A stretch of 5,699 nucleotides of DNA from Eubacteriales Family XIII. Incertae Sedis bacterium (lineage in GTDB: Bacteria > Bacillota > Clostridia > Peptostreptococcales > Anaerovoracaceae). The position numbers and the translations under genes were made by a program. The notes under the pieces are model-generated. The model searched no databases, was not told the DNA's origin, and worked only from the letters and a program-made list of their open reading frames with translations. This document shows positions 1-5,699 of the stretch, piece after piece. Positions within the stretch are counted from its first letter, which is position 1, and each line of letters opens with the position of its first letter. Where the stretch lies: NCBI GenBank assembly GCA_031254995.1, contig JAIRTJ010000096.1:1-5699 (forward strand), given 5' to 3'.

Positions 1-191
1 GAAGGAATCGTCAACGTGCTTCCTGATACCGTGTATTGTCCTGCGGTCAGCGTCGCATCGTCATTCGTCTCCGCCGTGCCCATGTCGTTTTCTATGCTCG
101 CGACCGCATTGCCGTTCAAGGACAGCGTCGCTGTCCTATCCTGCGCCTCGAAACGCGAGAAGTTCGTTAAAACGCCATTTGAGGGATCCGT
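1..191 (-). other. CBM_X2-like module, copy 2, cut by the window edge (residues 1837-1899)
   Basis: The visible part reads RTATLSLNGNAVASIENDMG, an 8-residue acidic insertion (AETNDDAT), then LTAGQYTVSGSTLTIP, where the window ends. It matches copy 1 (TTTVEMNGNAIASIMNDMG ... YTVNGDTIAF) in both the conserved family positions and the unusual insertion. The remaining YL..L and closing strands must lie beyond base 1. Confidence 0.7.
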
Positions 192-3100
192 GATCTCGCT
201 GTCCCTGTAATACACGATTCCCTCGCTGCTCGCGGTCGCTTTGTTGCCCGCCGCATCCTCGGCGCGCACATAGACCTGATAGGCTCCGTATTCTCCGGAC
301 TCCGCAAGATTTACGGGGCCGTCCGCTTCTTCCCACTCAGTCCATCCTGCATCGGTACTGCCGATCGCCGCGTCACCGTTTGCAAACAGCGGCGTGAGCG
401 TATCTCCGGGATTCGCGTATTCATGTATCAGATATTCGATCTTGCTCGTACCTGAGCCGGTTCCGTCGTTCGCCGCAAACCCAACGGTCGGCACAGCGCC
501 CTCGTAAAAACGCGTATACGAGGCGGGCGCGTTGAATGTGTCATAGGTCACTCCCTTGATCGTCACGGAAGTCTCGGGCGGCGTCGCGTCGTAAACGATC
601 GATGCTGTCTTTTCCGCTTCTTTGTTCCCAAGGAGGTCGATCGACCAATATGTCACGGTGTGCGCGCCCTCGCTTGCGAGAGAGAAAGAGGATCCGCTGT
701 ACGTCTGTTGCGGGCCGCCGTCTATCGTATAGTGCGTAGAAAGAACCGTGCCTTCGTTGCCCTCAGCAGTGACATCGACATCCGTCGCGGTCAGCGTCAC
801 GAGTCCCGTCTTCGTCCGACTTCCGTTCGCCGGCGCGATCGTCGTCACGGGCGGCGTGCCGTCGACGTAATTTGCCTTTAGCGTCACGGGCGATCCCGGC
901 GTGTCTCCTACGCCGCCGGTTTCCGCGATCAAATCCGAAGCCGAGGGCATTGCGACAGTTCCCGAATATGAAGAGGGCAAGGAAGCTATCTGCGCGCCTG
1001 ATGTCTGCGTCCACGAGCCGAATTTGTACCCGCTTGCGGGATTTCCGGCCGTGATCGTCACGTTCCTGCCCGCTTCGAAAAAGCCGTCGCTCGTGCCGTA
1101 TGAACTCGAAGATGTCGGATCCGCGTTCGAACCGACTCCTTTTTCGAGCGTCAACTTGTATGTCGGCGTGATGTTCGTTACGGTTACGCGCAGAGAATCG
1201 ACGAGATCGTCAAGGTTTGCGTCCTTCGCGGCATCATCCGCACTCAGATCCTTCAAAACGAGTATCACATCGTATGTGCCTTCCTCGCGCGTCCAGTCCT
1301 CGTTCAGAGTGACTGTGAGCTGATTCGTCAAAGATCCCATATTCGCGCCGTCGAAGATATGAGGACTCGCTCCTCCGCCTTCGACGGAAAAACGATCGGC
1401 GTGATCGGGATTGCTCGCATCGACAAAGAGTTCTCCGTCGACATAGATGTATTTGAGTTCGGCGGCCTTAGATCCGGATGTTGCGAATTCCCGATCCATG
1501 CGCAACTCGAGTTTGGGCGCGACATAGGGATTTCCCTCGTTCGCCGCGTCGAGCGTCGGCAATACCTGAAAATCCTCCTCATCCGTGAGATAATTGTTGC
1601 CTGCGCCGTCAAGCGCATAGGCGAAGTCGTCAAAGGTGTGCGCGGCATCCTTCGCAACGACGTCCCCTTCGACGTCGAAGGCCGCGATGCTGTAATTCGG
1701 CAGAGCGATTCTCAGATTGCAGTCCTTCGCGGCCATGAATGCCGCGCGGAAGGTGAAGAAGTTGCGGGAATCGTTCGTGTCGCGGTCATAGTCTACGCGA
1801 TAGAAATCCGTAACCTGAACGCTTACGGGGCCGTCTTCGTCATAGCCCGTAAGAACGATGTCCGAAAGTTTGATTCCCGAGGGATCGAGACCTAGCGCGT
1901 CATGCCCGAGTTCGAACTGCATGATGATGTTCGCGTAACCGGACAATACGGGAAGAACATCGGCCTTCTCGATTTCGCGAGGCACCGTAACGGTCGGATT
2001 TGCGGCGGGGTGAACGGTTCCGCCTTCCTCGTTCGCCTGGAAGTCATGCCGTTCGTCGTCGCCGTCGATTCGAACGCCTGTGACGATCGCATCGCCCGTG
2101 CGATAGGAACGGCTGCCCGCTCCGGTTGTGTATTTATTTACCGCAAGCTCGAGCGTGTACACCTTTTTGTCGCTCGAAACACTCTTAAAGCCTGTACCGA
2201 CCTTGCTCGCCGCGCCGCCCGCGATCACTTGATCGAAGTCGATGGTCGTCGGATACGCAAAGGTAAGTGTCAAGCGATTGGTTTGACCCTCGGGCGTCGC
2301 GTTTACGGACGATGCCGCGGCGGAAACGAATTTCACCTTGGGATGTACGATAAAGAGAACCTTGCGCAAAATTTCAACCGTATTGCTCGATCCGTCCAAA
2401 CACGAAATCTTGATCGTAGCGCGATAGGTCTTGGGCGCATCTCCATTGTCCTCACTGAAAAGTCCGTCTTCCGGCTGAATCGTCCATGTGCCTGAAACGC
2501 TGTCATCGATATAGAACGCATCTTCCGCATCGCTCGGATCCATGTCATCCGAATCGGACGGGTCGTCCTCAAAATCGACGTCCTGAATCGTAAGGCCGGC
2601 GTCCGCCTCGATCGTCTTAGGACGAAGCGGATTGGTCGGATCGCTCGAACTGCCGAGGGAATAGCCCTCGAGTTCGGCCTCAAAATCGTATTCGTCATAG
2701 TCGTGTACGTAGAAAAACGTCGACTGCGAATAAAACTTCCCCGGCGTTTGCGCATCCGGCGCAGGAACGGCGGCCACGCGCAATCGGTAGCGTCCGCCCG
2801 AAAGGCCGGACAGCGTCTTCGTACTCGCATCGTAATCCGAATTCGATTCATCGAGCCGCGTCCACTCTTCAGGATCGCCGCCGCTCGTACAGCAATATTC
2901 GTAAACCGTATCCGCGTCCGCATCTTCGCCGGGGATGATTTTCATCTTCCCCGTATTCGAACTCGAGACGGGTTGCGTCACCTCCGCGCCGGGCACGAGC
3001 GGACGCGCGGGAACAGACAGCGTCTGCTCCGCGGAATCCACATGCTTGTCGCCCGGGACGGCTTTTCTTATGATGGTTACGCTGTCGCCGTGCCACTCGT

Positions 3101-5699
3101 CGTCTATCGAGTATGTGCCCGGCGCGTCGCCCCCGGTCGGGAGCGTTTGCTCGTCGCCGTTGAATGTATAGGTCGCCCCCGCCGTAAGTCCCGCAAGTCG
3201 TCTGTTTCCGTAATCGATGGATGCGGAAGGCGTATTCAGGGGCACAGGGATATAGACCTTGAAGTTTTCGGTATTGTCATCATCCGAAAGAATGTATTTG
3301 TGTCCGTTGCTCGCCTCCCAAGTATAAATCGTCAAAGAGGCGTTATCGCCGTTATCTCCGGTATATTCGGTCAAATTCAGGGGAATCGTCCATGTCTTCG
3401 GATCTTGATCGCCTGCGTCGCCTACCGCGAGTCCCGCTATGCCGCTCGAAAATGCGACCGAATTTGCGTTAAACTCCGCAACGTTCTCGCTGAATGTGAC
3501 CTTGACGGAGCTTGTGGCAAGGACGCCGTCGCTGCCGCCTGCCTGCTCGACCGCGAAGCTTACCGTGCGCGGGGTTACGACGCGCACGGGCGTATAGACC
3601 TCCTTGTTCCCGGCCTCGTCCGTGACGACGACGTTGAACCAATAGGCCGTGTCGGCGGAGAGCCCCTCAGCCTTATAGCTCGCAAGATTCGCGCCGCCCG
3701 TCCCGTTCAGCAACGTGCCTTCGCCCTCGCAATCATCGACCGTTCCTATGTCGCTTGTCACGCTCGTTGAACTGTAGATCTTATAATTCAACTTATCGTT
3801 TCGTCCGACGGGGAAAGCGTCCGTCGCCCTCGTCCAGTTCAGCGTCACGGACCAAGTTTCGGGATCGGAATCCGCGTCGCGAACGGGTGTCGCGAAAGCG
3901 ATGACGCCTGAGCCGCCGCGTACGGGCGTCGTCGTCTCCGCAGCAACGTTCAGCGTGAAGCTTGCGCTCGGAGATTCATTGTAATTGTTGTTTCCGAGTC
4001 GTTTGAGCGTGATCGTCGTTTGACCGCCGGCTCCCGAGGTGTTCACGATATTGACGGAAGCGCTCGCGTTCTTGTCGCCGCTCGGCGAGACGGTTGCGAC
4101 AGTCGTGTCCGAGCTATTCCATACGTAGTTCTCGCCGCTTTGGCCGCCTTCGGCCTTTACGGAGAAGGAGCCGTCCTCGCGATCCTTGTTGATCGTAGTT
4201 CCTGACAGGACGTTTGCGGGGGCGCTGTCATCCTTGATGACGATGCCCGTCTGATCCTTGGCGACTACCTCATAGGCGGCCAAGGTTATCGTGCCCGACG
4301 CATAGTTCTCGTCGCCGGCGTATTCCGCGCGGATACCGTTGTATGTTCCCGCGTCAAGCGTAATCGAGATCGATACGGAACCGCTTTCGTTGAGATCAAC
4401 GCCTGTTTGTTGCTCTGTCGTGCCGAGCGGATTTGTCGTGCCCGCGTCTTCGTAGAATATGATCTTGCCCGTCGCGACCTTGCCCTTATTCTCGACGGAA
4501 GCGGTCAGCGTCACGTTGTTCGCGCCGTAGATCGCCCGGTTTTCGGGGGAAGCCGTCAACGTCACGTCGGCGGCCGCCTTGTTTACGCTCAGATTTATCG
4601 TCGTAACGCCCGGCACAGCGTTGAGATCAGCGCCTTCGTCCCCGCGCGGGTCGGGCACGTATTCCTCGTCCATTGGCTTGTACGAGATCGTGAGAGTATA
4701 GCTCCCCTCGGAGAGCGAATCCAAATATTCCGCGTCAAAAGCGATTGTATCGCCGTTTACCGTGTAATCGTCCCCGGAGCCGAGCTCTTCGTCGTCCCCG
4801 CCCCCGGGCGTGCCCATGTCGTTCATTATGCTCGCGATCGCATTGCCGTTCATCTCGACCGTCGTCGTCTTGTCTTCGTCCGACGCCTTCGTAAAGACTA
4901 TCTCGTTTGCGGAAGTCGGACTGTCACTGTAGACGACGATGCCGTCTTTGTAATAGTTCGCATTTCCGGCCTTGTCCGTCACTTTCGCATACAGGAAGAA
5001 CTTCGCCTTCGAAGATTGAACGAAGGAGGAGCTTTTCGTCCAGTTTGCGTCAGGAAGATCGCCTTCATCGATCAGTTCATCGGATTTTGTGTAATATACC
5101 TCGTCCGGACCGTCGCCGTTCGTATCGTAAGCCGTGATCTCGGCGCTCACCGTGTTCTTGAAGAACAGGCCGAACGTAACCTCGTTCAGGAATTCCATGA
5201 TCGTTCTGCCGGTGTAAGTTACCTTCGCGGTCGGAGGGGTCTTGTCGAGATAAACATCCAAACGACGCGTATCATTCGAGTCTCCGTCGCCCTGATTTGC
5301 GTTCTTTGTCGAGTAGCCGGACCAACTCGCGATTCTTGCGTTGACCGTTCCGCTTGCGACGCCGCTCAGCTCGAGTATGTAATTTTTCGCATCGACCTTC
5401 GTGAACGTCCCTTTCGTCGCTCGCCCCGTGCCGGCTGTCAGCACGATATTGCTCGCGTTAAAGTCTACATCTTCATCGAATTCGATCGCGACGCCCGTCG
5501 TGGTTTTGACGTTCGGATTTCCGCCCGTACCGCCGATCTGCGTTGCGGTGAACGAGACCTCCTTCGTCGCGTAAAGGTTCAGCTTGTAATATACGGGAAT
5601 AGTCGCATCGTCAACGGAGATCGTCTTCAGATAAAGCGTCGTCGGCGCCGCACCCCAAGCGACGGTCTTAGAACCCGTGAATTCAGCCGAAAAATCCGC
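1..5699 (-). CDS. Giant multi-domain cell-surface/secreted protein, Ig-like and CBM_X2-like modules (partial at both ends)
   Basis: One minus-strand frame stays open for the full window, 1,899 codons, beginning with ADFSAEFTGS at base 5699 and ending with SGSTLTIP at base 3. No start or stop is in view. In-frame methionines are scattered inside folded modules and none is followed by a signal peptide, so the true start lies beyond base 5699. The product is a chain of beta-sandwich modules with recognisable family signatures, described separately below. It is Thr/Ser/Gly/Asp-rich and has only five cysteines (residues 657, 936, 937, 1100, 1327), as expected for an exported stalk-like protein. 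No catalytic module, transmembrane segment, SLH, dockerin or LPXTG motif is seen. Known relatives are large Bacillota surface proteins; adhesion or polysaccharide contact is inferred, not shown. The coding call is very secure. The function is not. Confidence 0.96.
77..118 (-). repeat. DNA repeat, copy 2 (CBM_X2 core)
   Basis: These 42 bases encode the NGNAVASIENDMG core of the second CBM_X2-like module and match bases 4811-4852 at 38 of 42 positions, in direct orientation about 4.7 kb apart. The level of DNA identity exceeds that of the surrounding module sequence. Confidence 0.85.
192..587 (-). other. D-x-T-P-P extracellular module, copy 2 (residues 1705-1836)
   Basis: The module opens with ATPPETSVTIKGVTYD, contains GFAANDGTGSGTSKIEYLIH, an aromatic loop GWTEWEEADGPVN, and closes with YQVYVRAEDAAGNKATASSE and GIVYYRDSEI. 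It corresponds in position and order to the earlier D-x-T-P-P module: 'a-x-D-...-s-K-I-E-Y', 'W...', '[YV]-x-[AK]-x-x-D-x-A-G-N-x-...-G-I-V-x-Y-x-D-S'. It lacks the FLN..TFGLFF motif of copy 1, which is replaced by RFYEGAVPTVGF. It again sits directly upstream, in protein order, of a CBM_X2-like module. Confidence 0.68.
588..863 (-). other. OmpL47-type beta module (residues 1613-1704)
   Basis: The sequence DGTPPVTTIAPANG opens the module, then LVTLTATDVDV, STHYTIDGGPQQTYSGSSFS and SEGAHTVTYWSIDLLGNKEA. The strand 'Y-T-I-D-G-G-...-Y' followed by 'S-x-E-G-x-H-T-[VI]-x-Y-x-S-x-D-x-x-G-N-x-E' is the signature of the OmpL47-type repeat. It is bounded by TPP motifs on both sides (DGTPP at residues 1613-1617 and DATPP at 1704-1708). 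OmpL47 itself is a leptospiral surface protein, but the module is widespread in exported bacterial proteins. Confidence 0.82.
864..1166 (-). other. Divergent InlB B-repeat-like module (residues 1512-1612)
   Basis: The module has YKLTLEKGVGSNADPTSSSS, then GFFEAGRNVTITAGNPASGY, KFGSWTQTSGAQIAS, TVAMPSASDLI and PVTLKANYVDG. This follows the divergent InlB B-repeat pattern: 'Y.LTv..G.G', '..aG..VtItA.p..GykF..W', '..MP...vtl.AnY'. The Gly-x-Lys-Phe-x-x-Trp core is at residues 1557-1563. The repeat is usually found in cell-surface proteins, as a spacer or adhesion-linked module. Confidence 0.8.
1167..1544 (-). other. Unassigned beta-rich segment 2 (residues 1386-1511)
   Basis: This stretch reads EGNPYVAPKLELRMDREFAT, then ELKYIYVDGELFVDASNPDH, a Gly-rich loop (VEGGGASPHIFDG), then LTNQLTVTLNEDWTREEGTY followed by DVILVLKDLSA, and an Asp/Leu/Ala-rich helix-like linker (DDAAKDANLDDLVDSL) before RVTVTNITPT. 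Alternating hydrophobic strands suggest an Ig-like or jelly-roll fold. I cannot match it to a named family from the sequence alone. Confidence 0.5.
1545..1982 (-). other. Unassigned segment 1 (residues 1240-1385)
   Basis: I recognise no family here. Visible elements are IEKADVLPVLSGYANIIMQF, a strand LSDIVLTGYDEDGPVSVQV, an aromatic and charged stretch FYRVDYDRDTNDSRNFFTFR, then AAFMAAKDCNLRIALPNYSI and a Phe/Asp-rich segment (TFDDFAYALDG). It is probably a beta-rich domain with at least one short helix-like piece (FRAAFMAAKD). It contains cysteine 1327. The reading frame is intact and composition matches its neighbours, so it is a genuine part of the protein. Confidence 0.5.
1983..2339 (-). 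other. Ig-like 'V-x-F' module, copy 3 (residues 1121-1239)
   Basis: The start KVKFVSAAASSVNATPEGQT and the next strand RLTLTFAYPTTIDFDQVI, then FKSVSSDKKVYTLELAVNKY, align in order with copy 1 (VSFTATQ..., VAIEFDEDVDF, FTKVDAKNYILELSGV). The C-terminal strand AIVTGVRIDGDD closes the fold, followed by an acidic and Pro-containing connector. This supports a third, divergent member of the same repeat family. Confidence 0.55.
2340..2705 (-). other. ASH-like / 'VQP..GL' beta module with an Asp-rich loop (residues 999-1120)
   Basis: The module starts YDFEAELEGYSLGSSSDPTN and ends SGTWTIQPEDGLFSEDN, then APKTYRATIKISCLDGSS and VLFIVHP. The order 'y-.-L-G...RP.T.....G', 'ftVqP..GL..GtY.AtI.is', 'x-F-x-V' resembles the ASH-like modules common in large Bacillota surface proteins. 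Between the halves is an Asp-rich stretch (residues 1043-1062, ten acidic residues in twenty). The exact family is tentative. Confidence 0.5.
2706..2999 (-). other. Short beta module following the DUF4073-like repeat (residues 901-998)
   Basis: The segment contains NTGKMKIIPGEDADADTVYE, then YCCTSGGDPEEWTRLDE, LSGLSGGRYRLRVAAVPAP and SQSTFFYV. In relatives a similar stretch (an 'x-x-M-E-Y...W-x-x-x...l-x-G-x-Y-x-V-R-V-x-A' pattern) regularly follows the DUF4073-like repeat. The vicinal cysteine pair at residues 936-937 is unusual in an otherwise nearly cysteine-free protein. No catalytic features are visible. Confidence 0.55.
3000..3242 (-). other. DUF4073-like module (residues 820-900)
   Basis: This short module reads PSASIDYGNRRLAGLTAGAT, YTFNGDEQTL, then an acidic loop, IDDEWHGDSVTIIRKAVPGD, and KHVDSAEQTLSVPARP. 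The combination 'I-D-Y-x-N-x-x-L-x-G-L-x-x-x-A-x-Y', '[IL]...W.G..V.I[IV]+K' and 'V-D-S-x-x-Q-x-L-x-[IV]-P-A-R-P' is the signature of a DUF4073-type repeat seen in Clostridia and Paenibacillus surface proteins. Its biochemical role is unknown. Confidence 0.7.
3243..3569 (-). other. Ig-like 'V-x-F' module, copy 2 (residues 711-819)
   Basis: The module begins RTVSFAVEQAGGSDG, followed by SSVKVTFSENVAEFNANSVAF, which lines up with VSFTATQIGG...GVAIEFDEDVDFNASNIVL in copy 1. The C-terminal part (KTWTIPLNLTEYTG, ASLTIYTWEAS, ENFKVYIPVP) is divergent. The sequence V-x-F-S-E-N-V is typical of Ig-like modules in large Bacillota surface proteins. The family name is uncertain but the relation to copies 1 and 3 is visible. 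Confidence 0.55.
3570..3935 (-). other. Fibronectin type III-like module (residues 589-710)
   Basis: The segment has the fibronectin type III layout: strand WSVTLNWTRATDAF, then LNYKIYSSTSV, an insertion of about 30 residues, then YKAEGLSADTAYWFNVVVTD and EAGNKEVYTPVRVVTP. The W in 'L-N-W', the Y in 'L-x-Y-x-[IV]-Y' and the 'Y-x-x-x-G-L-x-x-x-T-x-Y-x-F-x-V-x-V-x-D' strand are all present. It includes one of the protein's few cysteines (residue 657). Bacterial FN3 modules are common spacers in extracellular enzymes and adhesins. Confidence 0.8.
3936..4265 (-). other. Big_2-like Ig module (residues 479-588)
   Basis: After a short lead (DQTGIVIKDDSAPANVLSGT) the module carries GSFSVKAEGGQSGENYVWNS, SSDTTVATVSP, and then the closing strands TTITLKRLGNNNYNESPSAS followed by FTLNV. 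The 'W-x-S-S-[DN]-T-x-V-A-T-V' strand followed by T-I-T-[LV]-x-[KR]-x-G-[DN]-x-N-Y is the hallmark of Big_2/BID_2-type and related bacterial Ig-like domains. A spacer or adhesin-type role is likely. Confidence 0.75.
4266..4583 (-). other. Big_3_5-like Ig module (residues 373-478)
   Basis: This module reads AADVTLTASPENRAIYGANNVTLTASV, then KVATGKIIFYEDAG...LGTT, then GSVSISITLDAGTYNGIRAEYAGDENYASGT. It follows the bacterial Ig-like Big_3_5 pattern almost element by element: 'VtLTasp....yG..VtLTA.V', 'a.G.v.Fyd....LGt', 'l.aGty.i.AeY.GD.NYa.s'. Such modules act as rigid spacers in exported proteins. It follows copy 1 of the CBM_X2-like module without a linker. Confidence 0.78.
4584..4913 (-). 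other. CBM_X2-like module, copy 1 (residues 263-372)
   Basis: The module shows the CBM_X2 (X2 carbohydrate-associated Ig-like) signature: TTTVEMNGNAIASIMND near residues 278-294, then GDDYTVNGDTIAFDAEYLDSL and SEGSYTLTISY. In the family this corresponds to LNGN.l..I.ng...L..G.dYTVsG.tvti...YL..L..G...Lt. The first and second halves are separated by an 8-residue Gly/Asp/Glu insertion after NDMGT (residues 298-305). The tail from residue 342 to 365 is also longer and more acidic than usual. X2 modules occur in cellulosomal scaffoldins, glycosidases and other exported proteins, sometimes with carbohydrate or cell-wall binding. Binding here is not demonstrated. Confidence 0.72.
4811..4852 (-). 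repeat. DNA repeat, copy 1 (CBM_X2 core)
   Basis: These 42 bases encode the NGNAIASIMNDMG core of the first CBM_X2-like module. They match bases 77-118 at 38 of 42 positions in the same orientation, with no gaps. The four differences fall in two places: a cluster of three and one single base. Confidence 0.85.
4914..5246 (-). other. D-x-T-P-P extracellular module with FLN..TFGLFF motif (residues 152-262)
   Basis: The boundary DKTPPTAKV is the standard entry of bacterial Ig/FN3-like extracellular modules. It is followed by FLNEVTFGLFFK (residues 170-181), a motif I recall from many Clostridia surface proteins, then an acidic loop, ANWTKSS, and the closing strand LYAKVTDKAGNANYYKDGIVVY. The 'V-T-D-x-A-G-N' strand is typical of this class. 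The module sits immediately before a CBM_X2-like module, and the same pairing recurs near the other end of the window. A structural or ligand-contact role is inferred; no enzyme residues are visible. Confidence 0.65.
5247..5561 (-). other. Ig-like 'V-x-F' module, copy 1 (residues 47-151)
   Basis: The module opens with VSFTATQIGG, continues with a strand GVAIEFDEDVDFNASNIVLT and then NYILELSGVASGTVNARIA. This order (VxF..., then [VL]x[IL]xF with acidic residues, then 'xxSNIVLT', then YxLxLSGV..G.V...I) matches a common bacterial Ig-like repeat of large Bacillota surface proteins, where the strand reads roughly LTLTFD..V..LTASDITLTG. It is followed directly by the DKTPP boundary of the next module. 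Two more divergent copies occur later in the protein. Its role is probably structural. The family assignment is from pattern recall only. Confidence 0.6.
5565..5699 (-). other. C-terminal tail of an unidentified module (residues 1-45)
   Basis: The first visible residues contain alternating hydrophobic strands (TTLYLKTISV, IPVYYKLNLYA) that run straight into the next module. They look like the last two beta strands of an Ig-like or repeat module whose body lies beyond the window edge. No family can be assigned from so short a piece. Confidence 0.4.

Noticed and set aside
1359..2495. Two consecutive plus-strand open frames (1359-1895 and 1902-2495)
   Set aside because: They have no recognisable family and no ribosome-binding context of note, and they overlap the continuous minus-strand gene. 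Arg/Ile/Val-rich low-plausibility products indicate antisense shadows.
2333..2923. Minus-strand open frame of 196 codons in a different phase
   Set aside because: It overlaps the real minus-strand frame and yields an Arg/Met/Thr-rich product with no domain features, so it is an out-of-phase shadow.
2703..3770. Plus-strand open frame of 355 codons
   Set aside because: Its product is extremely Arg-rich (for example RRLRIKLPRRLRIRRRNGG) with no domain signature, and it lies opposite minus-strand sequence encoding clear V-x-F, DUF4073-like and neighbouring modules. It is a shadow caused by GC-rich codon use.
4785..4810. C/G-rich run (cccccgcccccgggcg on the plus strand) as a possible regulatory or terminator element
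   Set aside because: It encodes the Pro/Gly/Asp insertion of the CBM_X2-like module in frame, has no hairpin plus T-run, and lies in the middle of a gene.
1..5699. CRISPR array or short tandem repeats
   Set aside because: No regularly spaced identical repeats are present. The repetition seen is protein-module repetition with diverged DNA, apart from the single pair of 42-base cores.
1..5699. Glycoside hydrolase or other enzyme, suggested by the CBM_X2-like modules
   Set aside because: No catalytic-domain motif is visible in any of the 1,899 residues. X2 modules also occur in non-enzymatic surface proteins, so an enzymatic call for this fragment is unsupported.

Overview
The whole window lies inside one very large protein-coding gene on the minus strand. 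One reading frame runs from base 5699 down to base 1 with no stop codon. It gives 1,899 complete codons plus two leftover bases, and neither the start nor the stop of the gene is in view. Residue numbers used here count from base 5699 as residue 1. There is no intergenic sequence, RNA gene, promoter, terminator or mobile element in view.

The protein is a string of roughly fifteen beta-sandwich-type modules of about 80-130 residues. It is rich in Thr, Ser, Gly, Asp, Ala and Val and has only five cysteines. In protein order (high to low coordinates) the modules are: the tail of an unknown module; a first V-x-F Ig-like module; a 'D-x-T-P-P' module with an F-L-N...T-F-G-L-F-F motif; a CBM_X2-like module; a Big_3_5-like module; a Big_2-like Ig module; a fibronectin type III-like module; a second V-x-F module; a DUF4073-like module; a linker module; an ASH-like module with an Asp-rich loop; a third V-x-F module; about 270 residues that I cannot assign; an InlB B-repeat-like module; an OmpL47-like module; a second D-x-T-P-P module; and a second CBM_X2-like module cut by the window edge. 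The D-x-T-P-P plus CBM_X2 pair therefore occurs at both ends, and a DNA core of 42 bases is still 38/42 identical between the two copies.

This module set is typical of giant secreted or cell-surface proteins of Bacillota, especially Clostridia of gut or anaerobic habitats. That taxonomic reading is an inference from domain style and is not proven. Base composition is moderately GC-rich, with heavy use of GCG, ACG, TCG, GTC and GAC codons. No enzyme active site, signal peptide, SLH domain, LPXTG motif or dockerin is visible, so the export signal, the anchor and any catalytic module must lie outside the window. The most reasonable role is extracellular adhesion, matrix or carbohydrate contact, or spacing of a functional end domain away from the cell. 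The substrate cannot be told from this fragment.
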